Source: Cyanobium sp. WAJ14-Wanaka | Lineage (GTDB): Bacteria > Cyanobacteriota > Cyanobacteriia > PCC-6307 > Cyanobiaceae | Assembly: GCF_024345375.1 (NCBI RefSeq) | Contig: NZ_JAGQAZ010000001.1 | Location: forward strand, 62,001-126,000 | Direction: 5' to 3' | Length of the DNA: 64,000 nucleotides | Shown here: one piece after another, positions 56,047 through 64,000 of the stretch | Position numbering within the stretch: the first letter of the stretch is position 1 | How the letters are laid out: every line of letters begins with the position of its first letter | Translations under genes and position numbers: made by a program | Notes under the pieces: model-generated | Databases searched by the model: none | Told to the model about the DNA's origin: nothing | What the model saw: only the letters and a program-made list of their open reading frames with translations

Positions 56047-56445
56047 TTAGGCGGCCATGCCCTTGGGGGCAGCAGCTTTTTTGGCGGCCCGCTGCTGCTC
56101 GATGAACTCCTCCAGGCCCCGGAAGTTGGGCACTGAACGCATTTCCAGCTTGGAGCCATCGTTGAGCACCACGACCATGTCGCCCCAAAAGCCGAAGCCC
56201 CGGCTGACGCTGCGGAGTTCGCGGATTTGGCTATAGACCACCTGGCTGCGGTCGCGACCTAGCCAGCCACCGTTGACCTCAATGCGGCGACTGGTGATCC
56301 GATAGCGCAGCCATAGGGCCCGCACGATCGCACCCACCGCAAAGGGAATGCCGACCAGGGTCAGGCCCAGCAGCAGGTTGAAGATCAGGTCTCCCTTGGC
56401 TGGTCCACCTTCGTAGAAGACCGATTCTTGGATCTCTGCGCTCAT
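56047..56445 (-). CDS. PH-domain (bPH2-like) membrane protein
   Basis: A 132-residue protein. Helices at about 20-45 ([26 protein letters not shown]) precede a small beta domain ([34 protein letters not shown]) of bacterial PH type 2, then [28 protein letters not shown] and a Lys/Ala tail. ATG at 56445 overlaps the rnpA stop by 4 bp; the longer frame to 56778 lies antisense or in another frame of rnpA and is unlikely. This gene often sits between rnpA and yidC in cyanobacteria, suggesting a link with membrane insertion. Confidence 0.82.
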   Translation of the reverse strand: MSAEIQESVFYEGGPAKGDLIFNLLLGLTLVGIPFAVGAIVRALWLRYRITSRRIEVNGGWLGRDRSQVVYSQIRELRSVSRGFGFWGDMVVVLNDGSKLEMRSVPNFRGLEEFIEQQRAAKKAAAPKGMAA

Positions 56446-56825
56446 GGGATTAGGCCGGCTTGCTGCAGAAGTTGGTTGCATTCTCCCAGGAGGTCTGCGC
56501 TTTCGCGCTCGGCACTTCCGGGTTTGAGGCTGATCAGCAGCCATAGGGCCTTTTGCTGCTCTTGGCCGACCAGCCCCAGGAGGTGGCTGTGGAGCAGCCG
56601 CCGTAGCCGGTTGCGCTGCACAGAGCGCTTGTGGACCTTGCTGCTCACCACCACGCCGCAACGCCACGGACTGGCTGGTGCCTGGCGCTGGCTGAGGGGC
56701 AGCAGGGCGGGCCTGGCTTCGAGCAACCTGAGCATCAAAAAAGGGCCGTTGTATTTGCGGCCCTTTTGATACAAGCAATCGAAAACCTTTTGTCCCTTTA
56801 GCCGGTGGCGTTGGGGCAGGGCCAA
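56442..56825 (-). CDS. rnpA: Ribonuclease P protein component
   Basis: A 127-residue basic protein that helps the RNase P RNA mature tRNA 5' ends. LPQRHRLKGQKVFDCLYQKGRKYNGPFLMLRLL opens the fold and VVSSKVHKRSVQRNRLRRLLHSHL is the RNR motif (about 55-78). It lies 4 bp from rpmH and overlaps the PH gene by 4 bp. Both the tight order and the length are typical. Confidence 0.93.
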   Translation of the reverse strand: MALPQRHRLKGQKVFDCLYQKGRKYNGPFLMLRLLEARPALLPLSQRQAPASPWRCGVVVSSKVHKRSVQRNRLRRLLHSHLLGLVGQEQQKALWLLISLKPGSAERESADLLGECNQLLQQAGLIP

Positions 56826-56829
56826 GGCC

Positions 56830-56967
56830 CTAAACGGCCAGGCGGGCGCGGCCGCGGCGGCGGCGGGTGCGGATCACTCGGCGGCCGGTGTGGCTGCGCA
56901 TCCGCACACGAAAACCTGATACGCGCTTGCGTTTGCGGCTAGTGCCTTCCAGGGTGCGCTTGGTCAT
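56830..56967 (-). CDS. rpmH: 50S ribosomal protein L34
   Basis: A 45-residue, extremely basic protein: [16 protein letters not shown], then [15 protein letters not shown] and a poly-Arg stretch ending ARLAV. This is L34 of the large subunit, with the cyanobacterial TLEGT start. It leads the operon rpmH-rnpA-PH-yidC-yceD-ycf46. GAGGAG about 14 bp upstream of the ATG is its likely ribosome site. Confidence 0.97.
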   Translation of the reverse strand: MTKRTLEGTSRKRKRVSGFRVRMRSHTGRRVIRTRRRRGRARLAV

Positions 56968-57049
56968 GGTCTCTAACTCGCTCCTCTTGTCGCGGCTTGA
57001 ATGGGCGTAGGGGCCAACCTATCAGGCTGCCCCTGCTGACTTGTGGGGC

Positions 57050-57637
57050 CTAGTTGCTGGGGGGCTCCAGCTGGATCAACCAGCTGCCCAGGTAGCCAGC
57101 GATCGGAATGTCACCCGGTGCCTGGGCTAGGGCATTGAACTGATACATGCCCGGATTGAAGGGGTTGAAGATCTGCATGTAGACCCCAATCGTGCCTTCG
57201 TCGGAGACGGGGGTGTTGGGGAACACCTCGATCGCATTGCCCTTATCGGCCAGCTCAATGGTGGCGGGGATGTCCTTCTCGCAGCGGGTGCGCTTGAGCA
57301 TGCCCCCCTCACTCATCTTGCAAAGCTTGATTTGCTTGGGATCAATCTTGGCGTCGAAATATTTGGGTATAGTGATGCTGAGCTTGAGGATTGCCGTCTT
57401 GCGATCCTTCGGTTTGAGGATGAAGTAGTAGTCAGCCCGAGCCAGCGGCCTGGCATTGCTGACGAAGTAGTAGAGCTTTTTGTAGTCCTTGTCGGCGTCC
57501 CAGCGGAATTCCATCACGCTCGGGGTGGTCTGGGCCTGGGCGGCTGGCAGCAGCAGGGGGGCCAGGCCCGTAGCCGGCATGGCGCCGGCACCCAGGGCAG
57601 AGGCACCAATGGCCAAAAGGCGATTACGTAAACCCAT
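57050..57637 (-). CDS. DUF2808 family exported protein
   Basis: A 195-residue protein with a signal-like N-terminus (LLAIGASALGAGAMPATGLAPLLLPAAQA, about 7-35, cleaved after AQA). The rest matches DUF2808, a cyanobacterial family of uncharacterised exported proteins: FYILKP-like YYFILKPKDRKTAILKLSITIPKYFDAKIDPKQIKLC, an ELADKG turn, and GVYMQIFNPFNPGMYQFNALAQAPGDIPIAGYLGSWLIQ. It is single on the minus strand, upstream of rpmH by about 80 bp, with its own promoter probably before 57637. Confidence 0.85.
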   Translation of the reverse strand: MGLRNRLLAIGASALGAGAMPATGLAPLLLPAAQAQTTPSVMEFRWDADKDYKKLYYFVSNARPLARADYYFILKPKDRKTAILKLSITIPKYFDAKIDPKQIKLCKMSEGGMLKRTRCEKDIPATIELADKGNAIEVFPNTPVSDEGTIGVYMQIFNPFNPGMYQFNALAQAPGDIPIAGYLGSWLIQLEPPSN

Positions 57638-57708
57638 GGGGCAAGCCCGAGAAGTAACCAGATTCTCATCAGCTCCCGTGCCCCAAGGCGCGGCCGGTGG
57701 TCGGCGCC

Positions 57709-58083
57709 TTAGCTGGCGCGGTCTGGCCTGAGCTGGGCTGCCCCGCGCAGGTAGGGGTGAATCGCCGGTTGCTTGCCATCCATCCAGGCATGGGCCAGCA
57801 GGCGAATGCAGCGGGGCAAGTCGCCTTTAACGGCCATTTGCTGGCAATCCAACAGGGCAACCCCTTCCCAGCCCGGCCTGCGCCGGGCGATGGCGGCAGG
57901 GAAGCAGGCATCCAGATCTGCGGTCACGGAAAAGGTGACCGAGAGCAGCTCGGGGCCGTTGAGCCGGTTGCGCTCCACCAGGGCCTCCACAAGCTCGGTT
58001 ACGGCCACTTCGATGGCTTCAGCGCTATTGGCAGCGGCCGTGGTGGCACCGCGCAGGGCCCGCAGTTGGGAAGCTGAATTCAT
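57709..58083 (-). CDS. aroH: Chorismate mutase, AroH type
   Basis: A 124-residue trimeric enzyme that turns chorismate to prephenate for Phe and Tyr. LRALRGATTAAANSAEAIEVAVTELVEALVERN (about 7-39) is the first half, with the catalytic Arg7-type residue in LRGAT. SVTFSVTADLDACFPAAIARR and the DCQQMAVKGDLPRCIRLL part carry the rest of the site. ATG 58083 overlaps the sppA stop by 4 bp; a Met five codons upstream is alternative. Start coupling places it in an operon with sppA. Confidence 0.9.
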   Translation of the reverse strand: MNSASQLRALRGATTAAANSAEAIEVAVTELVEALVERNRLNGPELLSVTFSVTADLDACFPAAIARRRPGWEGVALLDCQQMAVKGDLPRCIRLLAHAWMDGKQPAIHPYLRGAAQLRPDRAS

Positions 58084-58892
58084 GGCCGGTAAAGCCAAAG
58101 GGGTTGGCCGCTCCAGGCCATTTCCAGGCTGAGGGCCTGGCCGATCGCCCTCAGTTGGCTACGGCCCGGTATCAGCCCGCCAAAGCGTTTTGGCGGAGCC
58201 CCAAAGGTGATCGGTTTGCTCTTTTCAGGGTCCAGCCCGGCCAATTCAGCGGCCAGGCACCTGGCGGTTTCCTCGTCGCCCAGTTGGTCGACCAGGCCCA
58301 GCTCCTTGGCCTGGGCACCGGTGAAGACCCTGCCATCGGCAAAGCTCCGCACCAGCTGCTGGTCCAAGCCCCGGCCCGTTGCCACCGCCTCCACAAATTG
58401 GTTGTAGCTGGAATCGATCAGGCCCTGGAGCAGGTCGCGCTCGGCGCCGGTCAGGGCCCGATCCGGCGAAAGGATGTCTTTGAAAATGCCGCTTTTGACA
58501 GTTTCAAAGCTCACTCCCAACCTCTCCAGCAATTTGGAGAGGTTGTTGCCCCGCAGGATCACCCCGATGGAACCGGTGATGGTGCCCGGGTTGGCCACGA
58601 TCTGGTCGGCGGCAACGCCCACGTAGACCCCGCCGGAGGCCGAGATGTTGCCAAAGCTGGCCACCACCTTGCAGCCCTTTTCCTTCAGGCGCAGCAGGGC
58701 GCTGTGGATTTCCTGGCTATCTCCCACGGTGCCGCCGGGGCTGTCGATGCGCAGGAGCAGGGCGGGGCATTCCCTTTCCTGCACTTGTTTGATTGCCTTC
58801 AGAACCCGGGTGCGGGTGGCACCTGCAATGGGCCCCTCGATCGCTATCCGCGCCATGGCGCGACGGGTTTTGCGGCGCCAGGGCCAGAGCAT
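58080..58892 (-). CDS. sppA: Signal peptide peptidase SppA (short form)
   Basis: A 270-residue S49 serine peptidase. LLLRIDSPGGTVGDSQEI (about 46-63) and the Ser nucleophile in GNISASGGVYVGVAADQI (about 82) are present, with a Lys further on (KSGIFKDI, about 133) as the dyad base. GSIGVILRGNNLSKLLERLGV and SFADGRVFTGAQAKELGLVDQLG are family features. No long N-terminal helix exists, unlike E. coli SppA. ATG 58892 starts it; the longer frame is Arg-rich and divergent to the EamA gene. Confidence 0.9.
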   Translation of the reverse strand: MLWPWRRKTRRAMARIAIEGPIAGATRTRVLKAIKQVQERECPALLLRIDSPGGTVGDSQEIHSALLRLKEKGCKVVASFGNISASGGVYVGVAADQIVANPGTITGSIGVILRGNNLSKLLERLGVSFETVKSGIFKDILSPDRALTGAERDLLQGLIDSSYNQFVEAVATGRGLDQQLVRSFADGRVFTGAQAKELGLVDQLGDEETARCLAAELAGLDPEKSKPITFGAPPKRFGGLIPGRSQLRAIGQALSLEMAWSGQPLWLYRP

Positions 58893-58942
58893 TGCGTCAG
58901 GATGAAGTGGTTGGATCTTAAAAAGAACCCCCCCTCGGGCCC

Positions 58943-59878
58943 TTGCTGCGCGCCATTGCCATGCTTTTGCCCTTTGCCCTCTGGGGCACGGCAATGGCGG
59001 CGATGAGACCCTTGCTCGAGGGCACCAGCCCTTTGATGCTGGCCAGTTTGAGGCTGCTGCCGGCCGGCGTGCTGGTGCTGCTGGCGGCCCTGGCCCTGGG
59101 CCGTTCCTGGCGCATTGATCCCCTTGATTGGCCCTGGCTGATTGCCTTTGCCCTGGTGGATGGCAGCATTTTTCAGGGCTTGCTGGCCCGGGGCCTGGGC
59201 CAAACCGGAGCTGGGTTGGGCTCGGTATTGATCGATTCCCAGCCCTTGCTCGTGGCCCTATTGGCCCGCAGCCTGTTTGGAGAAGCGATCAATCCGGTGG
59301 GTTGGATTGGCCTGATGCTGGGCCTGCTGGCCATCCTTTGCCTGGGGCTGCCGGCTCCGCTGCTGCGCCACTGGTGGCTGGATGGTCCGGTGGCGGTTGG
59401 TGCCCAGGCCTGGAGCCACGGAGAACTTTGGATGCTGGGGGCGGCGGCCGCCATGGCGCTGGGCACGGTGTTGAGCCGCTATGCCGCCCGCCGCAGTGAT
59501 CCTGTGGCGATTACGGGCTGGCACATGGTGCTGGGGGCCATTCCCCTTTTGATCGGCACCATTGCCCTGCCCCCGGCCCAGGGGTTTTTGCCCGCCTGGA
59601 CTGGGCTCCAATGGGGCCTGATGGCCTATGCGGCAGTTTTTGGCAGTGCCCTGGCCTACGGCCTGTTTTTTTGGTTTGCCAGCAGCGGTGACCTCACCGG
59701 CTTCACCGCCCTCACTTTTTTGACGCCCGTATTTGCCCTGCTGTGCGGGGTCTGGCTGCTGGATGAAAGCCTGCTGCCCTTCCAGTGGCTCGGTGTGGCC
59801 CTGGCCCTGGTTTCGGTGCTGTTGATCAATCGGCGCCAGCAGCTTTGGCAGGGCAGCCCAGCGGAGGGGCAGCCCTGA
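58943..59878 (+). CDS. EamA/DMT-family transporter
   Basis: A 311-residue membrane protein with ten predicted helices in two homologous EamA repeats (about 1-140 and 155-300). Signs include LLPFALWGTAMAAMRPLL at the start, GLGSVLIDSQPLLVALLARSLFGEAINPVGWIGLMLGL in repeat 1, and GFTALTFLTPVFALLCGVWLLDESLLPFQWLGVALALVSVLLINRR in repeat 2. Substrate not predictable. The stop overlaps the ATG of the next gene (TGATG). It is divergent from sppA with about 50 bp between starts. First gene of a three-gene operon with two glycosyltransferases. Confidence 0.9.
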   Translation: MLRAIAMLLPFALWGTAMAAMRPLLEGTSPLMLASLRLLPAGVLVLLAALALGRSWRIDPLDWPWLIAFALVDGSIFQGLLARGLGQTGAGLGSVLIDSQPLLVALLARSLFGEAINPVGWIGLMLGLLAILCLGLPAPLLRHWWLDGPVAVGAQAWSHGELWMLGAAAAMALGTVLSRYAARRSDPVAITGWHMVLGAIPLLIGTIALPPAQGFLPAWTGLQWGLMAYAAVFGSALAYGLFFWFASSGDLTGFTALTFLTPVFALLCGVWLLDESLLPFQWLGVALALVSVLLINRRQQLWQGSPAEGQP

Positions 59879-60951
59879 TGAGGATCCTGGTGGTGAGCAC
59901 CCCGGTGGGCCCCCTGGGCAGTGGCCGCGGCGGCGGTGTGGAGCTCACAGCTACGGCATTGGTGGCTGGTCTGCTGGGGCGGGGTCACCAGGTCACGGTG
60001 CTGGCACCCGAGGGCTCCCAGCTGGCCGTTGCTTGCGCCGGGGCCCGGCTCTGGTGCGTTGCCGGCGAATTCCAACCCAGTTGCCAACACCAGGAGCAAA
60101 ATGACCAAATCGTGATCCCCGCCAATGGGGTCTTGGCACATCTTTGGCGTAGAGCCCTGGCGGAGCAGGCCGGCTTTGAGGTGATCCTCAACCTTGCCTA
60201 CGACTGGCTTCCCCTCTGGCTCACCCCCCACACCCAAACGCCACTGGCCCACCTGGTGAGCATGGGTTCGGTGGGCAAGGCGATCGACAGCCAGATCGCT
60301 GAAATCAGTCGCCTTTGTCCGGAGCACCTGGCCTTCCATACCGCCAGCCAGGCGGCGGATTTTGATTTGGCCCAGCCACCGCGATTGGTGGGAAACGGCT
60401 TTGATCTGACGCGCTACAACTTTGTGGCCAAGCCCCTGCAGCAGCTGGGTTGGGCCGGCCGGATTGCCCCGGAAAAGGGCCTGGAGGATGGGGCCTGGGT
60501 GGCGGCCCAGCTGGGGCTGCCGCTGCACGTGTGGGGCTACCGGGAAGATGGGGCCTATGCAGATGCCGTGGAGGCATCGGTGCCGCCAGGAACCATCTGC
60601 TGGCGTGGTTTTCTGGCCACGGAGTTGCTCCAGGCCGAGCTGGGCCGCTGCCTGGTGCTGCTCAACACCCCGAAATGGAACGAGGCCTTCGGCAATGTGC
60701 TGGTGGAGGCGATGGCCTGTGGGGTGCCCGTGGCTGCCTACGCCCGTGGCGGCCCCGCCGAACTTGTGCAGGAGGGTTTAAACGGGGCCCTCTGCCCGCC
60801 CGACGATCGCCAAGCCCTGGTGGCTGCTGCCCGGCGGGCGATGGCGGTGGATAGGGCCAGCTGCAGGGCCTGGGTGGAGCAGCATGCCTCCCAGGCCGCT
60901 TTTGCGGCCCGCATCGAGGCCTGGCTGGAGGGGCTGGCCTGCCGCGACTGA
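59878..60951 (+). CDS. GT4-family glycosyltransferase (BGluT-like)
   Basis: A 357-residue GT-B enzyme. RILVVSTPVGPLGSGRGGGVELTATALVAGLLGRGHQVTVLAPEG opens the N-terminal Rossmann half. The C-terminal half has GRIAPEKGLEDGAWVA (about 196) and the EX7E motif in NEAFGNVLVEAMACGVPVAAYARGGPAELV (about 265-294). The opening resembles the UDP-glucose:tetrahydrobiopterin glucosyltransferase of Synechococcus, so a pterin glucoside is a candidate product, but this rests on memory of one sequence. It overlaps the EamA gene (TGATG) and is followed by a GT39 gene. Confidence 0.85.
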   Translation: MRILVVSTPVGPLGSGRGGGVELTATALVAGLLGRGHQVTVLAPEGSQLAVACAGARLWCVAGEFQPSCQHQEQNDQIVIPANGVLAHLWRRALAEQAGFEVILNLAYDWLPLWLTPHTQTPLAHLVSMGSVGKAIDSQIAEISRLCPEHLAFHTASQAADFDLAQPPRLVGNGFDLTRYNFVAKPLQQLGWAGRIAPEKGLEDGAWVAAQLGLPLHVWGYREDGAYADAVEASVPPGTICWRGFLATELLQAELGRCLVLLNTPKWNEAFGNVLVEAMACGVPVAAYARGGPAELVQEGLNGALCPPDDRQALVAAARRAMAVDRASCRAWVEQHASQAAFAARIEAWLEGLACRD

Positions 60952-61033
60952 CCTGCCCCAACTACGGGGCGCCATAGGTTGGGTGGCTAGCTGTTTTGAG
61001 CCCAGTCCACTGGTTTTGCCCCCAGCATCTGGT

Positions 61034-62833
61034 TTGAGTCAGGCCCCCGAGGCCCCATCGCCCGTAGTCCGGCCCCTGCGGCTTTGGGTGTTGGCGGCCA
61101 CAACCCTGCTTGGGGTTGTCATTTTTTTGTGGCGATTGGGCAGTAGCGGCCTGGTGGACGAAACCCCACCGCTGTTTGCCGCTGCGGCCCGCGCCATGGC
61201 CGAATCCGGTGATTGGCTGATCCCCCGGGTCAATGGCTTGCCCCGCTACGACAAGCCGCCCCTGGTCTATTGGGCCATGGGCTTTTTCTATGCCCTCCCG
61301 GGCCAAGAACACTGGAATCCCCTGGGCACCTGGGCGGCCCGGCTGCCCTCCGCCCTTGCCAGCATCAGCGTGATGCTGGGCCTGGCCCAGACGCTATTGC
61401 GCTGGCCCCAGCAGGGCCAGCGGCAGGCCCTTACCGCCCTGGCTGCGGCCCTGGCCTTTGCCCTCTCGCCCCTGGTGCTGCTCTGGGGCCGCATTGCCGT
61501 CAGTGATGCCCTGTTTTCAGGCTGCCTGGCCTGGAGCTTGTTGCTCAGCTGGCGGGCCTATGCCGGTGCTCGCCGCTGGTGGGCCTGTTGGTTGGTGCTG
61601 GGTTTGGCGGTGCTGGCAAAGGGGCCGGTGGCGTTGATCCTTTTTGGCCTGACCCTGGCCCTATTTGGCGGCCTGCAGCGCGATTGGCGGGGCCTGGTCA
61701 GAAAGCTCAAGCCCCTACGCGGCCTGCTGATAACTGCCCTGGTGGCCCTGCCCTGGTACGGGCTGGCCGTTTTGGTGGAAGGTGAAGCCTTCGTGGCTAG
61801 CTTTTTCGGCTACCACAACCTCCAGCGCTTCACGGTGGTGGTGAACCACCACCTGCAGCCCTGGTGGTTTTTTGGCCCCGTGCTGGTGATCGCCAGCTTG
61901 CCCTTCACGCCCCTATTGCTGCTTGGGCTGGCCCAGGCCCTGGCCGGCTGGCGACGGCCCGTTCAGGCTGGCCCCCCAGCCCTTTCCCTGCAGCGCTTTG
62001 CCGCCTGCTGGCTGCTGGCGGTGCTGTTGTTTTTCACCTTGGCGGCGACCAAGCTCCCCAGCTACTGGATCCCTGCCACGCCTGCGGCCGGCCTGTTGGT
62101 GGCCCTCACCGCCCCCAAAGCCAGGCGTTGGGCCTGGGGGGCGACCGTGGCCCTGGCTGGGGTGTTTTGCCTGGCCTGGGCTGCCGCACCGAGCTGGCTT
62201 CCCCTAATCCACGAACCGGAAATGCCAGCCCTGGCCCAGGAGCTGCTGGCGGCTGGATGGTTGCCCTGGGCCTCTGGGCTCTATGGCCTGGCTGTTGGGT
62301 TGGCTTTGCTGGGCCTCCGCCGCGATGGCGCCATCGCCCTGCTGGGTCTGCAGCTCCCCCTGGTGGCCTTTGTGCCCCTGGCGCTTATGCCTGCCTGGCA
62401 GGTGGGGGATCAGCTGCGGGGTCTGCCCGTGCGCCAAATGGCCCAACAGGTGCTGCGTCAGCGCGGGCCCCAGGAACCCCTGGCGATGGTTGGGATCATG
62501 AAGCCCTCGCTCCACTACTACGGGCGCCAGGTGGTGCTCTACGAGGGGGCCGAGCCGGTGGGCTTGATAAACCTGGCCGACCGCTTGGCCAGGGAGGGGC
62601 GCCAGGGGCTGCGGCCCAGCGCTGCCACGACTGGCTCAACGGTGCTGCTGGTGATTGACCAGGGCACCGCCGCCCTGTTGCCATGGCGGGCCGTTCCCCA
62701 CCAGCAATTGGCCAGCCAGGGCCTCTATCGGCTCTGGCGGATCCAACGGACCGATCTCCAGGGCCAGGCCGAGCTGCTGCTCCAGGGCGGCCAACGCCCC
62801 GATTGGGACCTGCCCAGGCCTGAGCGCTACTAG
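61034..62833 (+). CDS. GT39/ArnT-like integral membrane glycosyltransferase
   Basis: A protein of about 599 residues with at least ten helices. The first periplasmic loop carries the PMT/ArnT signature GLVDETPPLFAAAARAMAESGDWLIPRVNGLPRYDKPPLVYW (about 32-72), whose Asp-Glu is the catalytic pair. The last 130 residues form a soluble domain (LRQRGPQEPLAMVGIMKPSLHYYGRQVVLYEGAE). It would move a sugar from an undecaprenyl carrier onto lipid A, a protein or an exopolymer. The start is uncertain: TTG 61034 begins just before the first helix, and GTG 60983 is possible. It is separated from the GT4 gene by under 100 bp. Confidence 0.85.
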   Translation: MSQAPEAPSPVVRPLRLWVLAATTLLGVVIFLWRLGSSGLVDETPPLFAAAARAMAESGDWLIPRVNGLPRYDKPPLVYWAMGFFYALPGQEHWNPLGTWAARLPSALASISVMLGLAQTLLRWPQQGQRQALTALAAALAFALSPLVLLWGRIAVSDALFSGCLAWSLLLSWRAYAGARRWWACWLVLGLAVLAKGPVALILFGLTLALFGGLQRDWRGLVRKLKPLRGLLITALVALPWYGLAVLVEGEAFVASFFGYHNLQRFTVVVNHHLQPWWFFGPVLVIASLPFTPLLLLGLAQALAGWRRPVQAGPPALSLQRFAACWLLAVLLFFTLAATKLPSYWIPATPAAGLLVALTAPKARRWAWGATVALAGVFCLAWAAAPSWLPLIHEPEMPALAQELLAAGWLPWASGLYGLAVGLALLGLRRDGAIALLGLQLPLVAFVPLALMPAWQVGDQLRGLPVRQMAQQVLRQRGPQEPLAMVGIMKPSLHYYGRQVVLYEGAEPVGLINLADRLAREGRQGLRPSAATTGSTVLLVIDQGTAALLPWRAVPHQQLASQGLYRLWRIQRTDLQGQAELLLQGGQRPDWDLPRPERY

Positions 62834-63387
62834 GTCAAATCAGCCATGCCTGGCAGGTCAGCTGTTTCCTGGAGGTGAGAGCGGCGGCAAAAACTGCAGT
62901 GGCCCCAGAGGGCCATTTCGCCCGCCGGTGCCGGGCTGCCGCATTGCGGGCAGCTGCCCATCCCATGCACGTCCACCCGGCTGGGGTGCTGGGCCCATAC
63001 CTGGGCTTCCTCCTCGCCCCCTGGGGTGCCTGGCCCCTGGCTGTGGTGTTGCTCAAAGCGCAGGTCCCGCACCGAAAAGCCCTTAGCCCGCAGGGACCCC
63101 AGCAGCTGGTGGCGGTTGTATTGGAGGGCCTGGAGCCAGGGCCCTGGGCCCGCCCCCACGGTGAGGAGGCCCCCCTGGAGCCTTAGGGGCCGGCAGTGGG
63201 GAGCCAGTTGGGGGCCAGCAATCGCGGGCCAGGCTTTCCAAAGGGCACCGAGGTGGTCGGCCTGTTGCCAGCGTTTTTGCAGGCTTTCCAGGCAGTTGGC
63301 CAGGCCACTGGCGGGCGCCCTGGGCGGTGCCATTAGGTAGGAGAGATTGCCCACCTGGCGGGTTTGTTCGCGGGGCGCCTTGGCCAT
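62830..63387 (-). CDS. DciA-like (DUF721) protein with C-terminal zinc ribbon
   Basis: A 185-residue protein. The DUF721/DciA core lies at about 25-110 (LESLQKRWQQADHLGALWKAWPAIAGPQLAPHCRPL, then LQYNRHQLLGSLRAKGFSVRDLRF). DciA is a loader of the DnaB helicase in most bacteria. After a Gly/Glu-rich linker comes a treble-type zinc site, CPQCGSPAPAGEMALWGHCSFCRR (two CxxC pairs, about 146-169), absent from the typical short DciA. The gene overlaps the GT39 stop by 4 bp (convergent). The start Met at 63387 may be too far upstream, Met19 being alternative. Confidence 0.82.
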   Translation of the reverse strand: MAKAPREQTRQVGNLSYLMAPPRAPASGLANCLESLQKRWQQADHLGALWKAWPAIAGPQLAPHCRPLRLQGGLLTVGAGPGPWLQALQYNRHQLLGSLRAKGFSVRDLRFEQHHSQGPGTPGGEEEAQVWAQHPSRVDVHGMGSCPQCGSPAPAGEMALWGHCSFCRRSHLQETADLPGMADLT

Positions 63388-63454
63388 TTCTGGAGGCTAG
63401 GCCCGTTTTGGTTAGCCTCATGGTCTGCAATCACCTTTTGGCGCAGTTGCATCC

Positions 63455-64000
63455 ATGGGTTTTTTTGAACGTCTGAGCCGGCTGATCCGCTCGAATGCCA
63501 ATGCGGTCCTGGGGGCCGCTGAGGATCCCTCCAAAATCCTCGACCAGTCGGTGGCCGACATGCAGGCCGACCTGGTGAAGTTGCGCCAGGCGGTGGCGAC
63601 GGCAATTGCCAGCCAAAAGCGCATTGGCAACCAGGCTGAACAGGCCCAGGAACAGAGCCAGACCTGGTATGCCAGGGCGGAGTTGGCCCTCCAAAAAGGG
63701 GAGGAGGACCTCGCCCGCGAAGCGTTGGCCCGTCGCAAGACCTGCCAGGACACAGCCCTGGCCCTAACCGGCCAGCTCAACAGCCAGGCCGGCCAGGTTG
63801 AGAGCCTGAAGAAAAGCCTGCTCGCCCTTGAGGGCAAGATCTCCGAGGCCAAGACCAAAAAAGACATGCTCAAGGCCCGGGCCCAGGCGGCCCAGGCCCA
63901 GGTGCAACTCCAGAGCGCCGTGGGCCAGTTGGGTACCACCGGCGCCATGGCGGCCTTTGAGCGCATGGAGGAAAAGGTGGAGATGCTGGAGGCCAGCAGT
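63455..64000 (+). CDS. PspA/VIPP1 (IM30) family protein, partial
   Basis: The first 182 residues are visible before the window ends. MGFFERLSRLIRSNANAVLG is the amphipathic helix that binds membranes, and EDPSKILDQSVADMQADLVKLRQAVATAIASQKR starts the long coiled coil continuing through EDLAREALARRKTCQDTA and further. In cyanobacteria the VIPP1 branch maintains thylakoids; PspA answers envelope stress. The C-terminal extension that separates VIPP1 from PspA is outside the window, so the branch is not decided. Confidence 0.92.
   Translation, partial: MGFFERLSRLIRSNANAVLGAAEDPSKILDQSVADMQADLVKLRQAVATAIASQKRIGNQAEQAQEQSQTWYARAELALQKGEEDLAREALARRKTCQDTALALTGQLNSQAGQVESLKKSLLALEGKISEAKTKKDMLKARAQAAQAQVQLQSAVGQLGTTGAMAAFERMEEKVEMLEASS

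Noticed and set aside
56446-56778. A long N-terminal extension of the PH-domain protein
   Set aside because: The extra 111 residues are Pro/Gln/Arg-rich and out of frame with rnpA, which is a certain gene on the same strand over this stretch.
57000-57049. A GCCCC/GGGGC hairpin after the DUF2808 gene as terminator
   Set aside because: The stem has five pairs with a long loop and no T-run follows on the minus strand, so it does not meet the pattern of an intrinsic terminator.

Overview
The window is cyanobacterial chromosome, almost certainly from a GC-rich picocyanobacterium of the Synechococcus/Cyanobium group. The evidence is a chlorophyll synthase (chlG) beside the cytochrome b6f subunit petP, a ClpR/ClpP3 protease pair, Ycf46, a PspA/VIPP1 protein, a DUF2808 protein, AroH-type chorismate mutase, very short intergenic gaps, frequent GTG and TTG starts and a GC-rich backbone. 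No phage, IS element, integrase or CRISPR array was recognised. Most of the window is ordinary core genome on both strands.

Layout. 0-3 kb: type IV pilus prepilins (a PilW-like gene and a PilA-like pilin) around a 16-bp palindrome, an orphan DppC-type permease, and trmH. 3-13 kb: rsmB, a class A penicillin-binding protein, chlG, petP, then hisF, a small membrane protein and menG, then glyQ and comEC, ending at tRNA-Ser(CGA). 13-15.4 kb: a small accessory pocket with a decayed MazF/PemK toxin, its ribbon-helix-helix antitoxin and short unknown genes. 15.4-29.5 kb: cobD, ilvC, clpP, clpR and a PIN/TRAM protein on the minus strand; hemW against panB; SRP RNA (ffs); the division and wall cluster ftsZ, ftsQ, an unknown gene, ddl and miaB; and a divergent two-gene operon resembling the DgcA/DgcN D-glutamate pathway. 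29.5-41 kb: tRNA-His, a DUF4359/amidohydrolase/FAD-oxidase operon, a lumenal pentapeptide protein, folC, argD, tRNA-Leu(CAA), murA, tRNA-Leu(CAG), a SPOUT rRNA methyltransferase, lpdA and trpC.

41-46.5 kb is the outstanding region. It is a visibly AT-richer insert holding two divergent genes. One encodes a 1348-residue Asp-box/DUF4114 protein that looks exported. The other encodes a four-helix membrane protein with the signature motifs of a pentameric ligand-gated ion channel. Neither resembles its neighbours in base composition.

46.5-64 kb returns to core genes: rpsD, yidD, a glutaredoxin-like gene, murE, aqpZ, a cysteine/cystine lyase-like enzyme, mscS, and ycf46. Then come the rpmH-rnpA-PH-yidC-yceD block, a DUF2808 gene, aroH-sppA, an EamA/GT4/GT39 sugar operon, a DciA-like gene with a zinc ribbon, and a PspA/VIPP1 gene cut by the window end.

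Across the window, several conserved genes carry short in-frame tandem repeats of 12, 15 or about 18 bp, a genome habit that would merit counting. Start codons were chosen by family alignment from memory and by overlap with neighbours. No database search was possible.
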